Shown here: positions 8,080 through 14,716 of the stretch, in pieces | How positions within the stretch are numbered: the stretch's first letter is position 1 | Layout of the letters: each line of letters starts with the position of its first letter | Assembly (NCBI GenBank): GCA_049451635.1 | Contig: JBMTVT010000041.1 | Coordinates: 1 to 20,700 of the forward strand | DNA length: 20,700 bases | Source of the DNA: JBMTVT01 sp049451635 | GTDB taxonomy: Bacteria > Bacteroidota > Bacteroidia > Flavobacteriales > Flavobacteriaceae | Direction: 5' to 3' | The notes under the pieces: generated by a model | Told to the model about the DNA's origin: nothing | The model's database searches: none | Seen by the model: only the letters and a program-made list of their open reading frames with translations | Translations under genes and position numbers: made by a program

Positions 8080-8109
8080 TTGTCATAATATAAAGATTTT
8101 GTATATTTG
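8080..8109 (+). promoter_or_regulatory. Promoter of the rpmB-rpmG-DUF4295 operon
   Basis: TTG at 8080-8082, a 19-bp spacer, then TATATTTG at 8102-8109 followed by CACC: a perfect Bacteroidota sigma-ABfr promoter (TTG-N19-TAnnTTTG). Transcription should begin a few bases downstream, giving a leader of about 35 bases before the rpmB ATG. A strong promoter suits ribosomal protein genes and separates them from cinA. Confidence 0.85.
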
Positions 8110-8150
8110 CACCTCGATTTTAAGCAACAAGAATTTTAAAGTTATAAATA

Positions 8151-8387
8151 ATGTCAAGAGTTTGTGAACTTACAGGAAAGAAGGCAATGGTTGGGAACAA
8201 CGTGTCTCATGCAATGAACAAAACTAAGCGCAAGTTTAATGCGAATTTAGTTAAGAAACGTTTTTACATTCCAGAAGAAGATAGCTGGATAACTTTAAAA
8301 GTTTCTACATCTGCTTTAAAAACTATCAATAAAATTGGTATTTCTACAGCAATTAAAGAAGCAAAATCTAAAGGTTTTTTAAAATAA
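8151..8387 (+). CDS. rpmB: 50S ribosomal protein L28
   Basis: A structural protein of the large ribosomal subunit, 78 aa, the normal size for Bacteroidota. The opening MSRVCELTGKKAMVGNNVSH is the conserved L28 N-terminus, followed by the basic stretch NKTKRKFNANLVKKRFY, which contacts rRNA, and VSTSALKTINKIG near the C-terminus. Only one cysteine (Cys5) remains, so it is the zinc-free form. It is first in a three-gene operon: rpmG follows after 26 bp. Confidence 0.98.
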   Translation: MSRVCELTGKKAMVGNNVSHAMNKTKRKFNANLVKKRFYIPEEDSWITLKVSTSALKTINKIGISTAIKEAKSKGFLK

Positions 8388-8413
8388 TTAGCTGTATTTA
8401 ATAAGTAAAAGAC

Positions 8414-8596
8414 ATGGCAAAGAAAGGTAACAGAATACAAGTAATTTTAGAATGTACAGAGCATAAAGAATCTGGTCAACCAGGAACTTCTCGTTACATT
8501 ACTACTAAGAATAAAAAGAATACGCCAGATAGAATGGAGATTAAAAAATTTAATCCAATTCTTAAGCGTATGACAGTTCACAAAGAAATTAAATAA
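8414..8596 (+). CDS. rpmG: 50S ribosomal protein L33
   Basis: A large-subunit ribosomal protein, 60 aa. MAKKGNRIQVILECTEHK is the conserved start, followed by SRYITTKNKKNTPDRMEIKK and a basic end. It has a single cysteine (Cys14) and lacks the CxxC pairs of zinc-binding L33, so it is the zinc-independent paralogue type. It lies between rpmB and the DUF4295 gene, with spacing that indicates one transcript. Confidence 0.98.
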   Translation: MAKKGNRIQVILECTEHKESGQPGTSRYITTKNKKNTPDRMEIKKFNPILKRMTVHKEIK

Positions 8597-8638
8597 TAAA
8601 GGATTTTTTAAAATCTTAAATAAACACCAGTATAGGTC

Positions 8639-8791
8639 ATGGCAAAAAAATCAGTAGCAACATTACAAACAGGGTCTAAAAGATTAACAAAAGCTATAAA
8701 AATGGTAAAGTCACCAAAAACAGGAGCTTACATGTTTGTTGAGTCAATTATGAGTCCAGAGCAAGTAAACGATTTTTTAAGCAAAAACTAA
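8639..8791 (+). CDS. DUF4295 family small basic protein (50 aa)
   Basis: The frame begins MAKKSVATLQTGSKRLTKAI and ends SPEQVNDFLSKN, 50 residues, rich in Lys at the N-terminus. This matches the DUF4295 family, which is confined to Bacteroidota and, as I recall, always sits right after rpmG. The function is not established. The size, charge, conserved position in a ribosomal operon and adjacency to ftsY suggest a ribosome-associated role, but that is inference. The ATG at 8639 lies 42 bp after rpmG. A strong terminator follows 21 bp after the stop, so it closes the operon. It is short enough to be missed by gene finders with a length cut-off. Confidence 0.93.
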   Translation: MAKKSVATLQTGSKRLTKAIKMVKSPKTGAYMFVESIMSPEQVNDFLSKN

Positions 8792-8812
8792 AAAATTGTA
8801 TCTAGATATTAT

Positions 8813-8844
8813 AAGCTGCTTTCTGTAAAGAAAGCAGCTTTTTT
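8813..8844 (+). terminator. Rho-independent terminator after the ribosomal operon
   Basis: A perfect 11-bp stem, AAGCTGCTTTC (8813-8823) with GAAAGCAGCTT (8830-8840), a 6-base loop, then a T tract. It lies 21 bp after the DUF4295 stop and separates the ribosomal operon from ftsY. Confidence 0.92.
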
Positions 8845-8849
8845 ATTTT

Positions 8850-8857
8850 TATATTTG
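8850..8857 (+). promoter_or_regulatory. Possible ftsY promoter -7 element
   Basis: TATATTTG matches TAnnTTTG exactly and lies just after the terminator T tract, about 93 bases before the ftsY ATG. No good -33 TTG is seen at 19-21 bp upstream, where the terminator stem lies. It may be real or a chance match in AT-rich DNA. Confidence 0.4.
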
Positions 8858-8950
8858 AAAGGTTTACAAGACAGGTTGGCAGTAAAAATTTATGGTAAGA
8901 TAATTGTCATTAAGCTCTTAAAATAACACATTAAACAATAAGTAACTACA

Positions 8951-9904
8951 ATGAGTTTTTTTAAAAAAATATTTTCCTCAGAAAAAAAGGAAACTTTAGA
9001 CAAGGGATTAGAGAAAAGCAAATCAAGTTTTTTAGGTAAATTAAGTAAAGCGGTTGCTGGAAAATCTAAAGTAGATGATGAGGTTTTAGATAACCTTGAA
9101 GAAGTATTGGTGTCTAGCGATGTGGGCGTTAATACAACACTTAAGATAATAGAGCGAATTGAAGAACGCGTTGCTAAAGATAAATATTTAAGTACCGATG
9201 AACTAAACAAAATTCTTCGTGAAGAAATAGCAGGTTTGTTAAGTGAAACCAATGCTGGTGAAGAAACAGAGTTTTCAATTCCAAAGGATAAAAAACCTTA
9301 TGTAATTATGGTAGTTGGTGTAAATGGAGTTGGAAAAACAACTACCATTGGTAAATTGGCCTATCAATTTAAAAAGCAAGGTTTAAAAGTGGTACTTGGT
9401 GCTGCTGATACGTTTAGAGCTGCCGCAATAGACCAGCTTCAGGTTTGGGCAGATAGGGTAGATGTGTCTTTAGTTAAGCAATCTATGGGGAGTGATCCGG
9501 CTTCTGTGGCTTTTGATACCTTGCAAAGTGCCGTAACTCAAAATGCTGATGTGGTTATTATAGATACAGCAGGCAGGTTACACAACAAAGTAAATTTAAT
9601 GAACGAGCTTACCAAGGTAAAACGTGTTATGCAAAAGGTTGTTGACAATACGCCAAATGATGTTTTATTGGTTTTAGATGGTTCTACAGGGCAAAATGCT
9701 TTTGAACAAGCCAAACAATTTACTGCTGCAACCGAAGTAACTTCTTTAGCGGTAACAAAACTTGATGGAACTGCAAAAGGGGGCGTTGTTATTGGTATTT
9801 CCGACCAGTTTAAAATTCCTGTTAAATATATTGGAGTAGGCGAAGGTATTGAAGATTTACAAGTTTTTAATAAATTTGAGTTTGTAGATTCGTTTTTTAA
9901 ATAA
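8951..9904 (+). CDS. ftsY: Signal recognition particle receptor FtsY
   Basis: GTPase that receives ribosome-SRP complexes at the inner membrane and hands them to the Sec translocon. It has 317 aa with a short N-terminus (MSFFKKIFSSEKKE, a probable amphipathic membrane-contact helix) and no long acidic A domain. The helical N domain spans about 20-100 and the G domain about 110-317. G motifs are complete: P-loop GVNGVGKT (123-130), DTFRAAA (153-159), DTAGR (205-209) and TKLDGTAKGG (269-278). The C-terminal GVGEGIEDLQVFN motif is also present. It stands between the terminated ribosomal operon and a broken SRPBCC gene 5 bp downstream that was probably co-transcribed. Confidence 0.97.
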   Translation: MSFFKKIFSSEKKETLDKGLEKSKSSFLGKLSKAVAGKSKVDDEVLDNLEEVLVSSDVGVNTTLKIIERIEERVAKDKYLSTDELNKILREEIAGLLSETNAGEETEFSIPKDKKPYVIMVVGVNGVGKTTTIGKLAYQFKKQGLKVVLGAADTFRAAAIDQLQVWADRVDVSLVKQSMGSDPASVAFDTLQSAVTQNADVVIIDTAGRLHNKVNLMNELTKVKRVMQKVVDNTPNDVLLVLDGSTGQNAFEQAKQFTAATEVTSLAVTKLDGTAKGGVVIGISDQFKIPVKYIGVGEGIEDLQVFNKFEFVDSFFK

Positions 9905-9909
9905 GAAGT

Positions 9910-10335
9910 ATGCCTAAGATTTATCACAACTTAGTTGTTGAGGCTTCTCCAAAACTAGTTTTTGAGGCAGTTTCCCAACAAGAGCATTTGGATAATTGGT
10001 GGGCTTTAAAATCGTCAGGTAAACCAGAATTAAACTCAGAATATAATTTAAATTTCACTGATGATTATAATTGGTTCTGTAAAGTTTCAAAAGTTATTCT
10101 AAATGAATCTTTTTATTTAAAAATGACTAAATCAGATGCCGATTGGAATCCAACAACCTTTGGTTTTGAACTGGAAGAGAAAAATGGAAACACCTATTTA
10201 AGATTCAGTCATTTAAATTAGCACAAGCGCAACGATTATTATAAATTCTCTGCATTTTGTTGGGCAATGCTATTAAATGGGTTGAAAAACTATCTTAAAA
10301 AAGGTATTATAGTTCCTTTTGAAGAAAGAAATTAA
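9910..10335 (+). pseudogene. SRPBCC (AHSA1/START-like) protein, broken by a nonsense codon
   Basis: The frame from ATG 9910 opens with IYHNLVVEASPKLVFEAVSQ and has DNWWALKSSGKPELNSEYNL, typical of AHSA1-like SRPBCC proteins, which form a helix-grip fold with a hydrophobic ligand cavity. It stops at TAG (10219-10221) after 103 codons. The same frame then continues without a stop as HKRNDYYKFSAFCWAMLLNG and ends at EERN, TAA 10333-10335. That gives 141 codons, the usual length. The C-terminal helix, which forms part of the cavity, is downstream of the stop, so a 103-residue product would lack it. Homologues have Trp at about this place, so TGG to TAG is the likely change. The ligand is unknown. 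A sequencing error or genuine read-through cannot be ruled out. Confidence 0.85.
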
Positions 10336-10339
10336 TCAA

Positions 10340-11311
10340 TTAACAAGTTTGTTTCCCCCATAACTCATTATCAAAATTTGATAATGCAAAATTTTCACTA
10401 TCGGCAACTTCGCCCAATCGAATAACAACTAAATTTTTACTTGGCACAACATATATCTTTTGGTCGTTTTTTCCCAAAGCGGCATACATATCGGCAGGGA
10501 CATTTAGTATTAATTCGCCATTAAAATCTAGTTGGGTTTGCGGTAAATGATAACTTGTTTTTCCGTTTAGCCACTATAAATAACCATAAGCTTCATTAAT
10601 ATTTTGTGAGGTTGTAGAGGCTTCATTTAAAAAACTTTCAGATACTATTTGAAAACCATCCACCTTCCATTCCAATACGGTCTTTTAGTTTGGTGTTAAA
10701 ATAACTTGTCCAAGTGTTATTGCTAGCTTCGGCTATTACATCTTGCATTTTTACATACATATTATTGTAAGCCCAACGCGTTCCTGCGTCTGCAATATAT
10801 TGTAAATTAGTAGGAGAGACATCATCGCCTAAAGAATCGTCCAAACCAGAATTCATGGATAGTAAATGTTTGCAGGTTATTAAGTCTTCTTTATCAATTG
10901 GAGCACTCGTCCAGCCTGTGCCTAAATAATCAGAAACTTTATTGTTTATATCAATCAAACCTTCATCCTGAGCAATCCTAGAAATAGTTGATGTTAATGT
11001 TTTTCCTGCACTTGCCAAATACCAAAGACTAGATTTATTATGTCCGTTAAAATATGCATCAATAACAAGTCTTCCATTATATAGCATAATGAAACCTTTG
11101 GTGTTTTTTTTGTTCCAAATAATCCAAAAGTGGTTGTTTTACACTTTCATTCCAACCTAAATCAGTAGTTGATAATCGTTCCCAAGTATCATTTGTATTT
11201 GGAAAATATAAATCTAGATTAACGGGATTTGGTTCTTGAGTAGGGTTGTTTGAAGAACAACTAAAAGAAAAAAAAAGTTACCAATAGTAATAGGTAAATA
11301 GTATATTTCAT
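10340..11311 (-). pseudogene. Serine hydrolase lipoprotein (beta-lactamase/PBP fold), decayed
   Basis: The pieces together spell a class-C-type serine hydrolase. From ATG 11311 comes a lipoprotein signal (MKYTIYLLLLVTF) whose frame breaks in a 9-A run (11268-11276). Removing one base restores SFSCSSNNPTQEPNP with a lipobox. A second break is the 8-T run at 11104-11111. The next piece carries SxxK (SAGK in LWYLASAGKTLTSTI) and YNN (RWAYNNMYVK), then ends at GMEGGWFSNSI. The frame then shifts and resumes with VSESFLNEASTTSQN; the segment normally between these (roughly 30-40 codons, from memory) is missing. A TAG at 10574-10576 lies in GYL*WLNGK, where Trp is expected. The tail runs to TAA at 10340. 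Substrate unknown. Homopolymer errors could explain two lesions, but not the deletion and nonsense codon together. Confidence 0.88.
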
Positions 11312-11367
11312 AACAGCAGGTTTTTCAAATTTGGACACTCAAATATATAAAAGGTTTAATTAAGTTG

Positions 11368-11375
11368 TATCTTTG
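11368..11375 (+). promoter_or_regulatory. rimO promoter -7 element
   Basis: TATCTTTG followed by CGCCC is an exact TAnnTTTG match, about 21 bases before the rimO ATG, implying a short leader. No clear -33 TTG lies 19-21 bp upstream; TTT at 11355-11357 and TTTGG at 11330-11334 are both misplaced. Confidence 0.55.
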
Positions 11376-11396
11376 CGCCCTGATTTATAGAAATAT

Positions 11397-12701
11397 ATGC
11401 GTACAAAGTCTCTTAAAAAAAACAAGATTAATGTAGTAACATTGGGTTGTAGTAAAAATGTTTACGATAGCGAAGTGCTTATGGGGCAATTAAAAGCCAG
11501 CGGTAAAGATGTGGAACACGAAGGGGAAGGTAATATTGTGGTTATTAATACCTGTGGTTTTATAAATAATGCCAAGGAAGAAAGCGTCAATACTATTTTA
11601 GAATATGTTCAGAAAAAACAAGATGGTGACGTTGATAAAGTATTTGTTACAGGATGTTTGAGTGAGCGTTATAAACCAGATTTACAGAAAGAAATACCTG
11701 ATGTAGATGAATATTTTGGAACGACAGAGCTTCCAGGATTATTAAAAGCTTTGGGTGCCGATTATAAACATGAATTGATAGGAGAGCGTTTAACCACCAC
11801 ACCAAAAAATTATGCCTATTTAAAAATTGCTGAAGGTTGCGACAGGCCATGTTCGTTTTGTGCGATACCAATTATGCGTGGAAAACACCGCAGTACACCT
11901 ATTGAGGAGATTGTAATTGAGGCTGAAAAACTAGCTGCAAATGGTGTAAAAGAATTAATTTTAATTGCACAAGATTTAACGTATTACGGGCTCGATTTAT
12001 ATAAAAAACGAAATCTAGCCGAATTGTTGGAAGCTTTGATAAAGGTTGAAGGTGTTGAGTGGATTCGACTGCATTATGCGTTCCCTACTGGTTTCCCGAT
12101 GGATGTATTGGATGTTATGAAGCGAGAGCCTAAAATCTGTAATTATTTGGACATTCCGTTGCAGCATATTTCCGATTCGATTTTGAAAAGTATGCGTCGT
12201 GGTACTACCAAAGAAAAAACTACAAAATTATTAGAGGAGTTTCGAGCCATAGTGCCCGAAATGACTATCAGAACCACACTTATCGTGGGCTATCCTGGAG
12301 AAACTGAAGAGGATTTCCAAACCTTAAAGCAGTGGGTAAAAGACATGCGTTTTGAGCGTTTGGGATGTTTTACCTATTCGCACGAAGAAAATACCCATGC
12401 CTATAATTTGGAAGATGATGTGCCCGAAGATGTGAAAATTGAACGAGCCAATGAGATTATGGAAATTCAATCACAAATTTCTTGGGAATTAAACCAACAA
12501 AAAATAGGGCAAACTTTTAAAGTGGTTATTGATAGAAAAGAAGGCAATTACTTTATTGGACGTACCGAATTTGATTCACCCGATGTAGATAATGAGGTGC
12601 TTATTGATGCTACTAAAACCTATTTAAAAACAGGAGATTTTACTACCGTAAAGATTATTGAAGCAGAAGACTTCGATTTATATGCTGAAGTTGTAAATTA
12701 G
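11397..12701 (+). CDS. rimO: Ribosomal protein uS12 methylthiotransferase RimO
   Basis: A radical-SAM enzyme that adds a methylthio group to the conserved aspartate of ribosomal protein S12. The N-terminal UPF0004 domain holds the auxiliary-cluster cysteines C18 (VTLGCSKNVYDSE), C53 (VINTCGF) and C87 (VTGCLSERY). The radical-SAM domain has the CxxxCxxC motif CDRPCSFC (C148, C152, C155), and a TRAM domain occupies the last ~65 residues. The form CSKNVYDSE (with SKN) separates RimO from the tRNA enzyme MiaB. At 434 aa the length is normal. The stop is TAG, which shows that TAG is a working stop codon in this genome. The DNA immediately after the stop is a truncated remnant on the other strand. 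Confidence 0.96.
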   Translation: MRTKSLKKNKINVVTLGCSKNVYDSEVLMGQLKASGKDVEHEGEGNIVVINTCGFINNAKEESVNTILEYVQKKQDGDVDKVFVTGCLSERYKPDLQKEIPDVDEYFGTTELPGLLKALGADYKHELIGERLTTTPKNYAYLKIAEGCDRPCSFCAIPIMRGKHRSTPIEEIVIEAEKLAANGVKELILIAQDLTYYGLDLYKKRNLAELLEALIKVEGVEWIRLHYAFPTGFPMDVLDVMKREPKICNYLDIPLQHISDSILKSMRRGTTKEKTTKLLEEFRAIVPEMTIRTTLIVGYPGETEEDFQTLKQWVKDMRFERLGCFTYSHEENTHAYNLEDDVPEDVKIERANEIMEIQSQISWELNQQKIGQTFKVVIDRKEGNYFIGRTEFDSPDVDNEVLIDATKTYLKTGDFTTVKIIEAEDFDLYAEVVN

Positions 12702-12753
12702 GGTCTCCGCCATTGGCATCTGTGTAAAAGTCAAATGTAGTGTCAATTTTCAT
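12700..12753 (-). pseudogene. Remnant of a DUF6994-like gene (first 18 codons)
   Basis: On the minus strand an ATG at 12753 begins MKIDTTFDFYTDANGGDP. This resembles, from memory, the N-terminus of DUF6994 family proteins (TFDF...DPD.TSPTLR...). The similarity stops exactly where the rimO 3' end begins, after which the frame runs antisense into rimO. I read it as a gene stump left by a deletion whose edge is at the rimO stop codon. The match is short, so confidence is moderate. The product would have no function. Confidence 0.5.
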
Positions 12754-12864
12754 TTTGTCTGTTCGTTTTTTTTTACTTGCCACTAACTAGTTATATGTAT
12801 AATAAAAGTACACATTATCCCTTAGTTATTTTTAGATAACAGGAATTTTTAGTTTATGCATGTT

Positions 12865-13419
12865 TTATTTCCATTTAATATTACAACCAATACTTGGTTT
12901 TTGAGTTTTGGTATTTTCTTTACCATCAATCAGGCAATCTAAAGCATATTTTAAATCTTTTCCAGTAACAGGAATACTATTTCCTGGGCGTGAATCATCT
13001 AGTTGTCCTCTATACGTTAACTTTAAATTGTCATCAAACACATACAAATCTGGCGTGCAAGCGGCATCATAGGCTTTGGCAATAGCTTGTGTTTCATCGT
13101 ATAAATAAGGAAACGGGTAGTTGTTTTCTTTGGCATGAAGCGTCATTTTCTCAGGAGAGTCTTGCGGGTAATTAACCACATCATTACTCGAAATAGCTAT
13201 AAACGAAATCCCTTTTTTAGAATATACACTAGCAATGGTAACCAAGGCTTCGTTAACATGAATTACAAACGGACAATGGTTGCATATAAACATAATTACG
13301 GTACCTTTTTTACCTTTCAGAGCTTCTAGTGATAGTGTTTTTTGGGAAACAGTATCATATAAATTAAATTCAGGAGCTTTTGTGCCCAAAGGAATCATAT
13401 TTGAAGGAGTGCGTGACAT
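12865..13419 (-). CDS. Thioredoxin-like (AhpC/TSA-type) redox protein
   Basis: A 184-aa thioredoxin-fold protein. After the N-terminal TPSNMIPLGTKAPEFNLYDT comes TVIMFICNHCPFVIHVN with the redox pair Cys46 and Cys49 (CNHC), then SFIAISSNDVVNYPQDSPE. CTPDLYVFDDNLKLTYRGQL carries the cis-proline-equivalent region (Thr-Pro). This family is widespread in bacteria and is annotated as thioredoxin family or redoxin; the partner is unknown. No signal peptide is present, so it is cytoplasmic. I start at the ATG at 13419 rather than the TTG at 13437, because MSRTPSNMIPLG begins closest to the conserved region. It is divergent from csaA with 46 bp between the start codons, so their promoters must be compact or overlapping. 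Confidence 0.88.
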   Translation of the reverse strand: MSRTPSNMIPLGTKAPEFNLYDTVSQKTLSLEALKGKKGTVIMFICNHCPFVIHVNEALVTIASVYSKKGISFIAISSNDVVNYPQDSPEKMTLHAKENNYPFPYLYDETQAIAKAYDAACTPDLYVFDDNLKLTYRGQLDDSRPGNSIPVTGKDLKYALDCLIDGKENTKTQKPSIGCNIKWK

Positions 13420-13465
13420 ATTAAAAGTTTTACCCAAAGTTCGGGATTATTTGTATTTTTAAAAA

Positions 13466-13801
13466 ATGGATAAGATAATAACTTTTGAAGATTTTAGTAA
13501 GGTAGACTTGCGAGTTGGAACTATTATTGAAGTTACCAGTTTCCCAGAAGCCAAAAATCCTGCATATCAACTCACCATAGATTTTGGAGATTTGGGCATT
13601 AAAAAATCTTCGGCACAAATAACCACAGTTTATAAAAAGGAAGATTTGCTCCACAAACAAATTGTTGCAGTTGTTAACTTCCCTAAAAAGCAAATAGCTA
13701 AATTTATGAGTGAGTGTTTGGTTTTAGGAGCTGTAAATGGTAAGGATGTGATATTACTAAACCCAGAGAACAAAGTTAAAAACGGCACTGTTGTCGCTTA
13801 A
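13466..13801 (+). CDS. csaA: tRNA-binding domain protein CsaA
   Basis: A small OB-fold protein of 111 aa, the length of CsaA. ITFEDFSKVDLRVGTIIEV is the typical first strand block of the EMAP-II/Trbp111-like tRNA-binding domain. SSAQITTVYKKEDL and the conserved QIVAVVNFPKKQIAKFMSE follow, then LVLGAV and a C-terminal NKVKNGTVV. CsaA dimers bind tRNA non-specifically, and in Bacillus the protein has been described as a secretion-related chaperone. The ATG at 13466 follows an AT-rich leader. The SBF-family transporter gene begins 3 bp after its stop, so the two are co-transcribed together with the acyltransferase gene. Confidence 0.94.
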   Translation: MDKIITFEDFSKVDLRVGTIIEVTSFPEAKNPAYQLTIDFGDLGIKKSSAQITTVYKKEDLLHKQIVAVVNFPKKQIAKFMSECLVLGAVNGKDVILLNPENKVKNGTVVA

Positions 13802-13804
13802 AGT

Positions 13805-14716
13805 ATGCTAGAGTTAGACCAAGTAAAAATTAATTTTGATAGTGCTAGATTATGGGTTTTAAACATAGCGCTTGCTGTGGTTATGTTTGGAGTTGCTCTG
13901 GGTATAAAAGTTGACGATTTTAAACAACTGCTTAAAACACCTAAATTACTGTTGGTAGGAATATTGTCTCAATTTATATTATTGCCCCTATTAACATTTT
14001 TATTGATTATACTCATAAAGCCCCAACCAAGTATCGCTTTGGGGATGATGATGGTTGCTGCTTGCCCAGGCGGCAATATTTCCAATTTCATGACGCATTT
14101 GGCAAAGGGTAATGCAGCACTATCGGTTATTTTAACCGCTTTCGCAACGTTTTTAGCCATTTTTATGACACCGTTTAACTTTCAGTTTTATGGTAGTTTA
14201 TACCAACCCACAGCGGAAATATTAAAAGAAGTGGAATTAAACCCATTTGAATTGATAAAACTGGTACTTTTAATTTTAGGGATTCCTCTGGTTTTGGGAA
14301 TGTTTTTTAGAAGTAAAAATGAAAAATTAGTTGAAAAATTATCAAAAATATTAAAACCTTTTTCAATTATTGTTTTTGCTTTAATTGTTGTTTTAGCGTT
14401 TTCAAAAAATATTGAAGTCTTTAATAATTATATACATTACGTATTGCTGTTAGGCGTTTTTCATAACCTTTTGGCCATTGGTTTAGGTTTTTTGGTGGCT
14501 AAACTATTTAGGCTTTCCTTCATCAATCAAAAAACACTGGCTATTGAAACGGGCATTCAAAACTCTGGTTTGGGTTTGTTGCTAATCTTTACTTTTTTTA
14601 ACGGACTTGGTGGGATGGCTATTCTTGCAGCTTTTTGGGGTATTTGGCATATTATTTCTGGATTAACACTGGCTTTTTATTGGTCGTATAGAGCATCAAA
14701 AAAAATGGCATATTGA
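13805..14716 (+). CDS. Bile acid:sodium symporter family (BASS/SBF) transporter
   Basis: An inner-membrane protein of 303 aa with about nine or ten hydrophobic helices. The family signature region is clear: GMMMVAACPGGNISNFMTHLAKGNAALSV (given in short form: AACPGGNISNF, then GNAALSV) with the discontinuous helix that binds Na+. A second such region is ETGIQNSGLGLLL near residue 245. Despite the name, bacterial members usually carry small organic anions such as pantoate, pyruvate or other carboxylates; the substrate here is unknown. It starts with ATG 3 bp after csaA. Its last bases (ATTGA) overlap the TTG start of the acyltransferase gene by four bases, so the three genes form one transcript. 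Confidence 0.92.
   Translation: MLELDQVKINFDSARLWVLNIALAVVMFGVALGIKVDDFKQLLKTPKLLLVGILSQFILLPLLTFLLIILIKPQPSIALGMMMVAACPGGNISNFMTHLAKGNAALSVILTAFATFLAIFMTPFNFQFYGSLYQPTAEILKEVELNPFELIKLVLLILGIPLVLGMFFRSKNEKLVEKLSKILKPFSIIVFALIVVLAFSKNIEVFNNYIHYVLLLGVFHNLLAIGLGFLVAKLFRLSFINQKTLAIETGIQNSGLGLLLIFTFFNGLGGMAILAAFWGIWHIISGLTLAFYWSYRASKKMAY

Noticed and set aside
11087..11311. Pure sequencing error as the cause of the hydrolase frameshifts
   Set aside because: Both frameshifts are in homopolymers, so errors are possible there, but the missing internal segment and the TAG codon are independent lesions. I keep the pseudogene call.
9910..12701. TAG might be reassigned to an amino acid (Trp or Gln) in this genome
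   Set aside because: rimO and the CoA-binding gene end in TAG at the natural protein end, and the TAG positions would need two different amino acids. Ordinary decay explains it better.
13135..13462. Short plus-strand open frames opposite the thioredoxin-like gene
   Set aside because: They lie antisense to a conserved coding region including the CNHC site and show no protein-like pattern.
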